From positions 1-64,000 of the forward strand of contig JAFAEG010000133.1 in assembly GCA_023424095.1 (NCBI GenBank): a stretch of 64,000 bases of DNA. The letters are read 5' to 3'. Shown one piece after another: positions 7,989 to 16,568 of this stretch. The notes under the pieces were generated by a model. That model was not told where the DNA came from and did not search any database. It saw only the letters and a program-made list of their open reading frames with translations. Position numbers and translations under genes: made by a program. Numbering within the stretch: position 1 is the first letter of the stretch; each line of letters opens with the position of its first letter. This DNA is from Pseudomonadota bacterium (GTDB taxonomy: Bacteria > Pseudomonadota > Alphaproteobacteria > Sphingomonadales > Sphingomonadaceae).

Positions 7989-9116
7989 TCATGGCACGGT
8001 CGGCGAAGGGAAGGGGGCGTAAGGTTCGCCCACAATCGCGCTTACGATGCGCTGTGCGGCGCGGCCGTCGCCATAGGGATTACCGCCTGCGAAACTGGGC
8101 GGGTGGCGCAGGAGAGCGATGACACCGGCGATGATCGCTTCGCGCTGGACCCCGACCAGCTTCGCGATGCCGGCGTCGATCCCTTCCGGCCGCTCGGTTT
8201 CCTCGCGCAGCACAAGCACCGGCTTGCCGAGGCTCGGCGCTTCTTCCTGAAGACCGCCGGAATCGGTCAGGATCATCGTGGCGCGCTGCATCATCCGGAC
8301 CATTGAAGGGGGCGTCTGCGCAGGCAGCAGGTGGATGTTGGTGCAGTCACCGAGCTCGGCGCGGATGGGCACGCCGAACTGGGGATTTGGGTGGAGCGGA
8401 AAGACGATGTGCACATCGGTCGAAGCGGCGATGGTGCGCAGCGCCGCGCAGACCTGGCCCGCGCCCGGTCCCGCATTTTCGCGCCGGTGAAGGGTGACCA
8501 GGAGGAATGGCCGATGCCCTTCCAGCCCCGCCAGTTCGTCGCACTCCTGGCCAAGCGCCGGATCCCGCTCGAGCGAGCCGAGCGTGGCCAGCAGCGCGTC
8601 GATTCCGCTGTTGCCGGTGACGTGGATGGTGCCACGCAGCCCTTCGGCATGCAGATTGGCCGCCGCATTGCGGGTGGGGGCGAGCAATTGATCGGCCAGG
8701 GCATCGATCGCCTTGCGGAACGGCTCTTCGGGCCAGGGCCGGTCGCTGTGCGTCCGCAAGCCGGCTTCGACGTGGCTCAGCGGGATGGCGGACAGGTAGG
8801 CTGCCTCCGCCTCCGCCATGGCGCTGGCGGTGTCGCCTTGGACGATGATCCGGTCGGGCCGCGTGTGCTCCACCAGCTTCAGGATCGGGGGAAGGGCGGC
8901 GTTGATGTAGCCGAGCGGATCGCAATCGGAGGTTGCAATCTTCAGGTCGAAATCCGCCTGGATGGCGAAGGCGTCAAGTGATGGGCGGACCAGATCCGGA
9001 TGCTGCCCGGTAACCGCCAAAATGGATGTAATGTCCGGTCGCTCTTCACAAAGGCGCAAGACAGGCGCCATCTTGATCGCTTCGGGACGCGTACCCACGA
9101 CCGTGAGCAACTTCAT
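7989..9116 (-). CDS. wecB: UDP-N-acetylglucosamine 2-epimerase (non-hydrolysing)
   Basis: Interconverts UDP-GlcNAc and UDP-ManNAc, the first step towards ManNAc-containing surface polysaccharides. The 375-residue product has the usual length and motifs: GTRPEAIKMAP at 8-18, QGDT, HVEAGLRT, LHRREN, HPNP, TDSGGLQEEA, the REETERPEG loop, and GNPYGDG near the end. No other polysaccharide gene is adjacent. The penicillin-binding protein gene starts 66 bases downstream on the same strand, so co-transcription is possible. The only nearby upstream gene is the small exported protein, separated by a terminator-like hairpin, so wecB probably has its own promoter in 9117-9160. Confidence 0.95.
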   Translation of the reverse strand: MKLLTVVGTRPEAIKMAPVLRLCEERPDITSILAVTGQHPDLVRPSLDAFAIQADFDLKIATSDCDPLGYINAALPPILKLVEHTRPDRIIVQGDTASAMAEAEAAYLSAIPLSHVEAGLRTHSDRPWPEEPFRKAIDALADQLLAPTRNAAANLHAEGLRGTIHVTGNSGIDALLATLGSLERDPALGQECDELAGLEGHRPFLLVTLHRRENAGPGAGQVCAALRTIAASTDVHIVFPLHPNPQFGVPIRAELGDCTNIHLLPAQTPPSMVRMMQRATMILTDSGGLQEEAPSLGKPVLVLREETERPEGIDAGIAKLVGVQREAIIAGVIALLRHPPSFAGGNPYGDGRAAQRIVSAIVGEPYAPFPSPTVP

Positions 9117-9155
9117 TCAGCCCCCATGTCCTATTGGACACGACAAGCTAAGCAC

Positions 9156-9196
9156 GAAAAGAAGCCGTCGAATAGAGGCTATCTATTCAACGGCTT
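9156..9196 (-). terminator. Intrinsic terminator of the small exported protein gene
   Basis: Read on the minus strand, arms at 9182-9196 and 9162-9176 form a 15-bp stem with a single G-U or mismatch position and a 5-base loop, followed by TTCTTTTC. It lies 21 bases after the stop of the 9217-9684 gene and 46 bases before wecB. Confidence 0.75.
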
Positions 9197-9216
9197 ACCG
9201 GATCGTTGCCGGAAAC

Positions 9217-9684
9217 TCAGTGGGCGGGAGCGCCGTAATCGCTGGTCCGCGCGTCGGCCCGGCCCGCCAGATAGGCAGCGCAGCTGGTCCGCAGCGACTG
9301 GCTTTCGCCAGTGTCGAGCGAATAAGCGCGGGTCATGGTCGTGATGAAGGCGGCGGGATCGGCCTGATTGCCGGCAGCGCGGCAAATGGTGGTGATCGCG
9401 CTGAGGTCCAGCGCGCCGCCTGAAGCGCGACGAAGCGAAGCAGGGCGCACCGCATTGGCGTTGTTGCGGGCCGCGCTTGCGGCCTGCTGAACCGGACGGC
9501 GTGCCACCGTGGTGGGATGAGTCGCGGTCGGCCGGCGCGTCGTGGCGGTGGCGTTCACGGACCTGGACGGCGTCGTCCGCCGCGCCTGAATGGCTTCCGC
9601 GCGGGCCTGCAGATCGAGCGCACGGCGATCGACCTCCGGCAACACCCGGGCTTGCGCGAGCAGCATGCTCAACAGGATCGACAT
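9217..9684 (-). CDS. Small probably exported protein, function unknown
   Basis: A 155-residue protein with a short hydrophobic start (MSILLSMLLAQA) that could be a signal peptide with cleavage after AQA. A low-complexity Arg/Thr/Ala region (about 35-95) is followed by a compact C-terminal part with two cysteines (TICRAAG and TSCAAYL) that could form a disulfide outside the cytoplasm. ATG 9684 is chosen over an upstream in-frame start because a G-rich ribosome-binding sequence lies just before it and the hydrophobic segment begins there. Three GGTWAAC words in the divergent promoter region suggest regulation by CtrA or a similar factor. The gene ends at a good terminator. I do not recognise the family. 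Confidence 0.65.
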   Translation of the reverse strand: MSILLSMLLAQARVLPEVDRRALDLQARAEAIQARRTTPSRSVNATATTRRPTATHPTTVARRPVQQAASAARNNANAVRPASLRRASGGALDLSAITTICRAAGNQADPAAFITTMTRAYSLDTGESQSLRTSCAAYLAGRADARTSDYGAPAH

Positions 9685-9715
9685 GGAAATACCCCCCCTA
9701 AACTCTGCCGAACGA

Positions 9716-9746
9716 GGTAAACCGAATTGGTTAACAACTGGTAAAC
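9716..9746. promoter_or_regulatory. Three GGTWAAC repeats with a near-CtrA box
   Basis: GGTAAAC (9716-9722), GGTTAAC (9729-9735) and GGTAAAC (9740-9746) sit between the divergent small exported protein gene and cysQ. Read on the minus strand, TTTA-N7-TTAAC differs at one base from the CtrA consensus TTAA-N7-TTAAC. Binding is inferred. Confidence 0.4.
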
Positions 9747-9767
9747 TCCGGCGACCAGGAGGTTTGC

Positions 9768-10526
9768 ATGGCGCTGGCACAGCGGGCAGAGACGGGGGCG
9801 ATGAACGACCACAAACTCGCCGCCTGGCTCGCCGAACGCGCCGGCGCCCTGCTCACTCCGCTGCGGGACGGCACGCTCGAGCCGGTGCCGCTCGGGCACG
9901 TCGCCGATCGCACCGCCAACGCCTTCCTCGTCTCCGCGCTCGCCATGTTGCGGTCTGAAGACGCGATCCTGTCGGAAGAGAGTCCGGACGACCGTGCCAG
10001 GCTGGACTTGCGCCGGGTCTGGATCATCGATCCGCTCGACGGCACGCGCGAATATGCCGCCGGCCGCTCCGACTGGGCGGTGCATGTCGCGCTCAGCGTG
10101 GATGGCGTGCCTGTCGCGGGCGCGGTGGCGCAGCCCGCGCTCGGCCGGATCGCGGTCACGGGCGAGGCGAAGCCGGTGCGGGCGATCGCGCGGCCGCCGA
10201 TCGTGATCGTCAGCCGCTCGCGGCCTTCGGAACGGACCGGCTCCCTGGTGGAAAAGCTGGGCGGCGAACTGCACGAACTGGGCTCGGCCGGCGCGAAGGC
10301 GATGGCGGTGCTTGCGGGCGAAGCCGACCTCTATTTCCACGAGGGCGGGCAGAATGAGTGGGACAATTGCGCCCCGGTCGCAGTGGCGCATGCGGCGGGC
10401 CTTGCCGCCTGCCGCGTCGACGGGTCCCAAATCCGCTACAATCAGGCGGATGTCAGCGTGCCCGATCTGTTGATCGGCGCCCCGGAGTTGGTGGCTCGCG
10501 CCGTGGCTTTGCTCCGAACGCTCTAG
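9768..10526 (+). CDS. cysQ: 3'(2'),5'-bisphosphate nucleotidase family protein (CysQ-like)
   Basis: Member of the inositol monophosphatase superfamily; CysQ removes the 3'-phosphate from PAP, a by-product of sulfate assimilation. Of 252 residues, the metal-binding motifs are SEES (69-72), WIIDPLDGT (85-93, with Asp88 and Asp91) and EWDNCAP near 197-203. ATG 9768 is supported by a full AGGAGG at 9757-9762. The family also contains inositol phosphatases, but the Asp-Asn after EWD and the short length favour CysQ. No sulfate-assimilation gene is adjacent. The stop overlaps that of the convergent glycosylase gene inside CTAG 10523-10526. Confidence 0.85.
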   Translation: MALAQRAETGAMNDHKLAAWLAERAGALLTPLRDGTLEPVPLGHVADRTANAFLVSALAMLRSEDAILSEESPDDRARLDLRRVWIIDPLDGTREYAAGRSDWAVHVALSVDGVPVAGAVAQPALGRIAVTGEAKPVRAIARPPIVIVSRSRPSERTGSLVEKLGGELHELGSAGAKAMAVLAGEADLYFHEGGQNEWDNCAPVAVAHAAGLAACRVDGSQIRYNQADVSVPDLLIGAPELVARAVALLRTL

Positions 10527-11014
10527 CCGAGATAGGCCCGCAACTGGCTCCAGGCCTCCGCTTTCCTTGCGAAGGCAAGGGTATAGGCCGGACTGCTCGA
10601 AGGCAGATCGATCAGCGCCAGCGCCGTCGCGCCAAGCCCGCGGCGGCCGATCCGGGCGGCCGTGCCGCCGTTGAAGGCGATGGCGCGCAATGCCGGCAGG
10701 GTTGCGGCCAGGGCAGGGACGTCGCTCGCCTCCTGCAGCCTGATATCGGCGTCGAGGCTGCCTTGCCGGCTTGCGGTGGCCACAGTGTCCCACAGGCCGA
10801 TGCCGGACGATTGCAATGCGGCGAGGCGCTCGTCGTATGTCAGGTCGGTCAGACCCTGATCGATCACGGTCTCAAGTAAGCGCCAGAACTGATTGCGCGG
10901 ATTTGCATAATAGCGACCGGCGGCCAGCGACGCCGCGCCCGGCAGGCTGCCGAGGATCAGCAGTCGGGTCGTCGGCGCGACGACCGGCGCAAAGCAAAAG
11001 TGGGTGACGGTCAC
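10523..11014 (-). CDS. Hypoxanthine-DNA glycosylase (uracil-DNA glycosylase superfamily, family 6)
   Basis: Probably excises hypoxanthine (deaminated adenine) from DNA. The 163-residue protein shows the family's LGSLPGAASL (21-30) and YYANPRNQFW (35-44) motifs and a C-terminal SSSPAY (139-144), which correspond to the catalytic and base-flipping loops of this group. GTG 11014 is preferred over an upstream in-frame ATG at 11080: a GAGG lies close before it, known relatives begin just ahead of this point, and the longer form would run into the csaA start at 11068. The two genes diverge with 53 bases between starts. The activity is inferred from family membership. Confidence 0.85.
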   Translation of the reverse strand: MTVTHFCFAPVVAPTTRLLILGSLPGAASLAAGRYYANPRNQFWRLLETVIDQGLTDLTYDERLAALQSSGIGLWDTVATASRQGSLDADIRLQEASDVPALAATLPALRAIAFNGGTAARIGRRGLGATALALIDLPSSSPAYTLAFARKAEAWSQLRAYLG

Positions 11015-11067
11015 GCTCGCCTCACAGCGCACTTGCGTCGGGTGGACAAGCCGGGAAGAGCGAGCGG

Positions 11068-11415
11068 ATGACCGATACACCCCAGATCAGCTTCGACCAG
11101 TTCCTCGCCGTCGACATCCGCGTCGGCACCATCGTCGGCGTCGAGCCCTTCCCGGAAGCGCGCAAGCCCGCCTTCAAGCTGCGGATCGATTTCGGGCTGG
11201 AGATCGGCATCAAGCGCTCCAGCGCGCAGATCACCGTCCATTATACCGCCGAACAACTCATGGGCCGCCAAGTCGCCGCGGTGGTCAATTTCCCGCCGCG
11301 CCAGATCGGCCCGTTCATGTCGGAAGTGCTGACGCTCGGCTTCCCCGACGCCGACGGCGCGGTGGTGCTGCTCGGTCCAAGCCTGGACGTGCCGAACGGC
11401 GGACGGCTGTTCTAG
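11068..11415 (+). CDS. csaA: CsaA-type tRNA-binding domain protein
   Basis: A 115-residue single OB-fold protein of the tRNA_bind family, matching CsaA throughout: VDIRVGTIVGVEPFPEARKP near the N-terminus, the central SSAQITVHY strand, and the C-terminal VLLGPSLDVPNGGRLF signature. CsaA binds tRNA-like RNA and has been described as a chaperone-like or secretion-related protein in Bacillus; its alphaproteobacterial role is not clear. It acts as a cytoplasmic homodimer in known cases. It diverges from the glycosylase gene, and the next gene follows after 82 bases in the same direction. Confidence 0.93.
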   Translation: MTDTPQISFDQFLAVDIRVGTIVGVEPFPEARKPAFKLRIDFGLEIGIKRSSAQITVHYTAEQLMGRQVAAVVNFPPRQIGPFMSEVLTLGFPDADGAVVLLGPSLDVPNGGRLF

Positions 11416-11497
11416 TAAGCAAGAACGTCTCGCCGAGTTTCGGGCCGGACGGAACGCCGATGTTGAGGCTTGGCCCTGCCACGGATAGTTCAAGCGC

Positions 11498-11818
11498 ATG
11501 GTAAGCGAAGGCAAGTATGAGGAGGCATGGGGCGCGCGGCTGCACGTCAGGCCTCTTCCAGGTGGAGATGGCGGCCTGGGTGGAGCCAAGGGCGCTTATG
11601 CGTGGGTCTTCGCAGTGGCCAACTCCGAGACAGAGTATCGCGAGATGGTGGCTGCCGAAATGGAGGGCTTGGGGCTGTTCATCGCCGAGGTGGAGGATTT
11701 GGGCCGCTATAGATCCACCGGCGATGCCGCCGACCCATCAAGCCGATGTATCGACAGCCTGAGCAACGAATGGCCGGTCCAGTATCACACCTTCCACGTC
11801 TATTCGGACGATGACTGA
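11498..11818 (+). CDS. Hypothetical protein, 106 residues
   Basis: Unrecognised acidic protein. After a glycine-rich stretch (residues 20-32) it reads like a compact alpha/beta domain (YAWVFAVANSETEYREM..., then AEVEDLGRY) and ends in VQYHTFHVYSDDD. The pattern of an internal FHVY-type strand and many acidic residues is seen in small immunity-like or stress proteins, but no firm family is visible. ATG 11498 has no evident ribosome-binding site, so the start is uncertain. It follows csaA by 82 bases and is convergent with the LigB-family gene, with 46 bases between stops, the widest convergent gap in the window. Confidence 0.6.
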   Translation: MVSEGKYEEAWGARLHVRPLPGGDGGLGGAKGAYAWVFAVANSETEYREMVAAEMEGLGLFIAEVEDLGRYRSTGDAADPSSRCIDSLSNEWPVQYHTFHVYSDDD

Positions 11819-11864
11819 ACGATCGTCCGAATGAGTCTGAGGCGGACATCGGCAACGTCAGCAC

Positions 11865-12656
11865 CTACGCCGCCAATGCTACATCCTTCTCTCCGAACGC
11901 ATAAGCGTCCATCGCCAGCACGTCATAGGTGTAGCTGTGGTGCAGCCGTCGCCCCCGGCCACCGCCTGCGCCGAGCGCGACATAGAAGGGCAGGAGATGC
12001 TCGTCGGTCGGGTGGTTGCGGGCGGCGTCGGGTGCCTCGGTCATTGCGGCCAGCAGCGCGGTCCGATCGCCTGACGACACTTTCTGCTCCAGCCATTCGG
12101 TGAAGCTTTCGACCCAGGCGTGGCCGCCGCCGCGGCCGGCGAACACTTCGCGCAGATTGTGCGAGATGCTGCCCGATCCGATCACCAGCACGTTGCGGTC
12201 CTGCAAGGGCGCCAGCGCGCGGCCGATGGCTTCGTGCCAGGCGGCGTCGCGTCGCGGATCGATCGAGACGGTGACGAGCGGGATGTCGGCCTCGGGGTAG
12301 ATCAGCGACAGGGGCACCCAGGCGCCGTGATCGAGCCGGGCGTCGTCGCTGCGGCGCGGGGTCAGGCCTGCCTCCCCGAGCAGCGCCATCGCCTGATCCG
12401 CGATGTCCGGTGCGCCCGCGGGCTCGTAGCGCATCTCGAACAGACGCCGGTCGAAATTGCCGAAATCGTGCCAGGTGCGGAAGCCTGCGGGGGCGCGTAC
12501 GACGACGCCGTCGGCTTCGTCATGCGCCGAGGCGATCAGGATCGCGTCCGGCCGAGTCTCCGTGTCGCCGAGCGTTTCGAGAAATGAACGGGCGGGGGCG
12601 GCGCTCAGCGCCAGGTCCGGCGCGCCGTGCGAAATGAAGAGGCTGGGCTGGGTCAT
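11865..12656 (-). CDS. LigB-family extradiol dioxygenase (4,5-DOPA dioxygenase-like)
   Basis: Cytosolic non-haem metal dioxygenase of the DODA/YgiD group, 263 residues. Candidate metal ligands are His10 in FISHGAP, His45 in ASAHDE and a histidine in ISHNLR near 165; DHGAW, which often contributes to the active site, is also present. YgiD-type enzymes cleave catecholic rings such as L-DOPA, but the natural substrate in most bacteria is unknown. Two neighbouring ATGs (12656 and 12665) are possible; I use 12656 because the conserved region begins immediately after it and no good ribosome-binding site favours the other. It diverges from the MFS gene. Confidence 0.85.
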   Translation of the reverse strand: MTQPSLFISHGAPDLALSAAPARSFLETLGDTETRPDAILIASAHDEADGVVVRAPAGFRTWHDFGNFDRRLFEMRYEPAGAPDIADQAMALLGEAGLTPRRSDDARLDHGAWVPLSLIYPEADIPLVTVSIDPRRDAAWHEAIGRALAPLQDRNVLVIGSGSISHNLREVFAGRGGGHAWVESFTEWLEQKVSSGDRTALLAAMTEAPDAARNHPTDEHLLPFYVALGAGGGRGRRLHHSYTYDVLAMDAYAFGEKDVALAA

Positions 12657-12788
12657 GACGACCATCTGGGGCACGCCGCCGCCGGCCGGAAGCGATGGAA
12701 CCCGCAAGCTGTGGTTGCCAGGATCGCAACGCTTGCCGGTGCCGCCAAACCGCGCCTAGTCTCGGCCGAAACGACGAGGGGAGAGTCG

Positions 12789-14426
12789 ATGGCGGCGTCA
12801 GCGGATGGAGATGCGCAACTGGCGCCAGCGAATACGCCCCTCGTCATCGGCGCATCCTCCGCCGGCACCGTGTTCGAATGGTATGATTTCTTCATCTACG
12901 GCACGCTGACCGCGACCGGCATTATCGGCCCCGTCTTCTTCCCGCAGGGCAATGAGACGCTGCAAATCCTGTTCGCCTGGGCCACGTTCGCGGTTGGCTT
13001 CGGCTTCCGGCCGCTGGGCGCGATCCTGTTCGGCTATCTCGGCGACAGACTGGGCCGCAAATACACCTTCCTCGTCACCATCACCCTGATGGGCTTCGCC
13101 ACCGCCGCCGTCGGCCTGATCCCGTCGGCGGAGACGATCGGCATCGCCGCGCCAATCCTGCTGATCGTGCTGCGGATCCTGCAGGGGCTGGCGCTGGGCG
13201 GCGAATATGGCGGCGCGGCGGTCTATGTCGCCGAACATTCCCCGCCGGGCAAAGCGGGCTTCTACACCAGCTTCATCCAGGCTTCGGTCGCGGGCGGCTT
13301 CGTGCTCAGTCTTGCCGTGGTGCTGGCCGTGCGCGGCGGCATGGGCGGCGAAACCTGGGCCGCCTGGGGCTGGCGGGTGCCGTTTCTGCTGTCGATCCTG
13401 CTGCTCGTCATCTCCTTGTGGATGCGGCTGAAGCTGTCGGAAAGCCCGGTCTTCAAGGCGATGAAGGAGGCGGGCGAGACGTCGGCCAATCCGTTCATGG
13501 AGAGCCTGCGCTATCCTGGAAACCTCAAGCGCATCCTCGTCGCCTTGTTCGGCCTCGCCGCCGGCCTCACGGTGATCTGGTATACGGCGATGTTCTCGAG
13601 CCTCGCCTTCCTGACCGGGCCGATGCGGGTGGAGCCGATCGCGGCGCAGCTTATCGTTGGGGGCGCGGCCTTGCTCGGCCTGGGCTGGTTCATCCTGTTC
13701 GGGGCGCTCAGCGACCGGATCGGCCGTCGCAAGCCGATCATCGTCGGCTACGCGCTCACCCTGGTCCTGCTCTTCCCGCTCTTCTGGCTGATGGGATCGA
13801 CGGCGAACCAGCAGATGGCCGAAGCGGCGACGCGGGCGCCTGTGACGATCCAGCGCGACTCCTGTGCCTTCGATGCCTTCGCCGAGCGGCAAGCGGACCT
13901 GTGCGGGCGGATGATCGCGGAACTCTCCCGCAACGGCGTGCCGTTCCGCTTCGCCAACCCGCCGGAGCCGGCCCTGGCCATGGCCACCAGCGGCCCCGAG
14001 GCGCTGGCCCTCACGGTCGGCGATCACCCCCATGTCATCCGCGATGCCGCGCAGTTGAAAGCGGCGCTCACCCGCGGCGGCTATTCGCTCGATCCAGTCA
14101 TTCCGGGGCCCGGCGGCATCGCCCTGATCGTTCTGGCGATATTGGTGATGACCGCTCTGTCCGGGGCGACCTTCGGCCCGGTCGCGGCTTTGCTGTCGGA
14201 GATGTTTCCGCCCAAGATCCGCTACAGCTCGATGTCGATCCCTTACCATATCGGCACGGGCTATTTCGGCGGCTTCCTGCCGGTGATCGCCAGCTTCATC
14301 GTCGCCTCCACCGGTAATCCTTACTCGGGCCTGTGGTATACGTGGGGCGTGGTGCTGATGGCGCTGATCGTATGCTGGTTCTGGCTGCCGGAGACGGTCG
14401 GCAAGCGGATGGACGCGACGGAGTAG
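12789..14426 (+). CDS. MFS transporter, metabolite:proton symporter type, with an extra 100-residue insert
   Basis: Inner-membrane transporter of 545 residues resembling the metabolite:H+ symporter (ProP/KgtP) group: VFEWYDFFIYG (28-38), GDRLGRK after the second helix, RILQGLALGGEYGG, and DRIGRRKP after the eighth helix. ATG 12789 is chosen because AGGGGAGA lies just upstream; the longer frame from 12627 adds non-conserved sequence that overlaps the divergent dioxygenase start. A hydrophilic stretch of about 100 residues (roughly 340-438, with two cysteines in DSCAFDAF and DLCGR) interrupts the C-terminal helical bundle. The substrate is unknown. alr follows after 19 bases, probably in one transcript. 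Confidence 0.9.
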   Translation: MAASADGDAQLAPANTPLVIGASSAGTVFEWYDFFIYGTLTATGIIGPVFFPQGNETLQILFAWATFAVGFGFRPLGAILFGYLGDRLGRKYTFLVTITLMGFATAAVGLIPSAETIGIAAPILLIVLRILQGLALGGEYGGAAVYVAEHSPPGKAGFYTSFIQASVAGGFVLSLAVVLAVRGGMGGETWAAWGWRVPFLLSILLLVISLWMRLKLSESPVFKAMKEAGETSANPFMESLRYPGNLKRILVALFGLAAGLTVIWYTAMFSSLAFLTGPMRVEPIAAQLIVGGAALLGLGWFILFGALSDRIGRRKPIIVGYALTLVLLFPLFWLMGSTANQQMAEAATRAPVTIQRDSCAFDAFAERQADLCGRMIAELSRNGVPFRFANPPEPALAMATSGPEALALTVGDHPHVIRDAAQLKAALTRGGYSLDPVIPGPGGIALIVLAILVMTALSGATFGPVAALLSEMFPPKIRYSSMSIPYHIGTGYFGGFLPVIASFIVASTGNPYSGLWYTWGVVLMALIVCWFWLPETVGKRMDATE

Positions 14427-14445
14427 GGCGGGCTAGGGCGGCGCG

Positions 14446-15483
14446 ATGGCTCACCGTCCTCTCCGCCTGATCCTCGACGGCGACGCGCTCGTCTCCAATT
14501 GGCGCTGGCTGCAGGCGCGTGGCGGCAGCGCGGCGTGCGGCGCGGCTGTGAAGGCGGACGGCTATAGCCTGGGCGCGCGCGACGTGGTGCAGCGGCTGGC
14601 GGCGGCGGGCTGCCGCGATTTCTTCGTCTCCACTTATGCGGAGGCCGATGCGCTGGGCGCGTGGGACGAGGTTCTGGGCCTGTCCGTTCTGCATGGCCCC
14701 GGCCCGGGTGACATTGCAGCGGCTTTGGCTTCGCCCGCGCGTCCGGTGCTCAATTCTGCCGCGCAGATCACCCGCTGGCGGGAAGCGGGGCGGGGACGCC
14801 CGTGCGACGTGATGGTCGATACTGGCATGAACCGCCTCGGCCTGACCCCGGACGAAGCGCGCTCCGGCCTGCTGGACGGCCTCGCGATCGACACCTTGCT
14901 GAGCCATCTCGCCTGCGCGGACGAGCCCGGCCATCCGCTCAACGACAGGCAGCTCGCCGATTTTCGCGCCCTTCGCGACGCAATTCCTGCCCGGCGCAAT
15001 AGCCTCGCCAACAGCGCCGGCATCTGCCTGGGCAGCGACTATGCGTTCGATCTGACCCGCCCCGGGCTGGCGCTCTATGGCGGCGTGCCGGTCCCTGCGG
15101 ACCAGGAGCAGCGCGCCGCGATCCGTCAGGTGGCGAGCCTCGAGGCGCAGGTCGTACAGTTGCGGGAGGTCAGCGCCGGGACGAGCATCGGCTATTGCGC
15201 CGACTATGTCGCGCCGCAGGACCAGGCCGTCGCGGTGCTGAACATCGGCTACGCCGACGGCTGGTTCCGCCACCTCGCCCCGCTGGGCGCGCAATGGAAC
15301 GGCATGGACCTCCCGATCCTCGGCCGCATCTCGATGGACCTCACCGCGATCGCCGCCCCGCTCGGCCTCGCCGAAGGCGATTGGGTCACCCTCAATCTGG
15401 ACCTGCCGCGCGCCGCCGGGCCGCTCAGCCAATATGAACTGCTGACAAGCCTCGGCGGGCGGTTCGGGCGGGTCTGGCGCTAA
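14446..15483 (+). CDS. alr: Alanine racemase
   Basis: PLP enzyme that makes D-alanine for peptidoglycan. The 345-residue protein has the PLP-lysine motif AAVKADGYSLGA (Lys36, Tyr40), MVDTGMNRLG, RPGLALYGG, the SIGYCADY segment holding the second catalytic tyrosine (near 249), IGYADG and LGRISMD. All are typical of biosynthetic or catabolic alanine racemases, which cannot be separated here. It starts 19 bases after the MFS gene. The stop TAA overlaps the convergent dehydrogenase stop in CTAA 15480-15483. Confidence 0.95.
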   Translation: MAHRPLRLILDGDALVSNWRWLQARGGSAACGAAVKADGYSLGARDVVQRLAAAGCRDFFVSTYAEADALGAWDEVLGLSVLHGPGPGDIAAALASPARPVLNSAAQITRWREAGRGRPCDVMVDTGMNRLGLTPDEARSGLLDGLAIDTLLSHLACADEPGHPLNDRQLADFRALRDAIPARRNSLANSAGICLGSDYAFDLTRPGLALYGGVPVPADQEQRAAIRQVASLEAQVVQLREVSAGTSIGYCADYVAPQDQAVAVLNIGYADGWFRHLAPLGAQWNGMDLPILGRISMDLTAIAAPLGLAEGDWVTLNLDLPRAAGPLSQYELLTSLGGRFGRVWR

Positions 15484-16541
15484 GCGTCCTGCGCCAGCGA
15501 GCCGCTGTCGATGACAAAGCGGTATTTCACGTCGCCCTTCAGCATCCGCTCGTAGGCGTCCTCGATCTCCTGGATGCGGATCATCTCGATATCGGAGACG
15601 ATCCCGTGCTCGGCGCAGAAATCGAGCATTTCCTGCGTCTCGGGAACGCCGCCGATCAGCGAGCCGGCCATGCTGCGGCGCTTCATCACCAGGCTGAAGA
15701 CGTTGGGCGAGGGGTGCGGCTCGGACGGCGCGCCGACCAGCACCATCGTCCCGTCCAGCTTCAGCAGGCCCAGGAACGCATCGAGATTGTGCGGGGCGGC
15801 GACGGTGTTGACGATCAGGTCGAAGCTGTTGGCGTGGGCCTTCATCTGCTCCTTGTCACGCGACACCACGACCTCGTCGGCGCCGAGCGCGCGCGCCGCC
15901 TCGACCTTGTCCGGAGAGGTGGTGAAGGCGACGGTGTGGGCGCCAAGCGCGTGCGAAAGCTTGATGCCCATATGGCCGAGGCCGCCGATGCCGACGATCC
16001 CGACCTTCTTGCCCGGTCCGGCATTCCAATGGCGCAGCGGCGACCAGGTGGTGATGCCGGCGCAGAGCAGAGGCGCGACCGCGGCGAGCTGATCGGGCGA
16101 ATGGCGGACGTGCAGCACGAACTCCTCGCGCACGACGATCTTGTCGGAATAGCCGCCATAGGTGTTATCGCGCGTGTCCTGGGTCGGCCCGTTGTAGGTG
16201 CCGGTCATCCCGTTCTCGCAATATTGCTCGAGCCCGTCGTGGCAGGGCTGACAGCGCTGACAGGAATCGACCATGCAGCCGATGCCGACCAGATCGCCCG
16301 CCTTGAACTTGGTGACGTCCGCGCCGACCGCCGTCACTTCGCCGACGATCTCGTGGCCCGGCACGCAGGGATAGCGAGTGCCGCCCCATTCGCCGCGCGC
16401 GGTGTGCAGGTCGGAATGGCAGACGCCGCAATAGCGGATGGCGATCTCGACATCGTTCGCATTGGGCGCGCGCCGGTCGATCCCGAACGGGGCGAAACGG
16501 TCTTCGGCGGACTGGACGGCGTAGGCGCGGGAGGAAGACAT
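15480..16541 (-). CDS. Zinc-dependent NAD(P) alcohol dehydrogenase (YahK/CAD-like)
   Basis: Medium-chain dehydrogenase of 353 residues that probably reduces aldehydes with NADPH, in the YahK/cinnamyl-alcohol-dehydrogenase-like group. Catalytic zinc ligands are Cys41 (GVCHSDLH) and His63-Glu64 (PGHE). The structural zinc lobe has Cys94, Cys97, Cys100 and Cys108. The Rossmann motif GIGGLGHMG follows. The C-terminus is complete. It is separated by only 27 bases from the end of the pha-cluster small gene upstream, so it may be the last gene of that transcript. Substrate range cannot be told from sequence. Confidence 0.93.
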   Translation of the reverse strand: MSSSRAYAVQSAEDRFAPFGIDRRAPNANDVEIAIRYCGVCHSDLHTARGEWGGTRYPCVPGHEIVGEVTAVGADVTKFKAGDLVGIGCMVDSCQRCQPCHDGLEQYCENGMTGTYNGPTQDTRDNTYGGYSDKIVVREEFVLHVRHSPDQLAAVAPLLCAGITTWSPLRHWNAGPGKKVGIVGIGGLGHMGIKLSHALGAHTVAFTTSPDKVEAARALGADEVVVSRDKEQMKAHANSFDLIVNTVAAPHNLDAFLGLLKLDGTMVLVGAPSEPHPSPNVFSLVMKRRSMAGSLIGGVPETQEMLDFCAEHGIVSDIEMIRIQEIEDAYERMLKGDVKYRFVIDSGSLAQDA

Positions 16542-16568
16542 GGGATTCTCCGAAGACTGAGTGATGAT

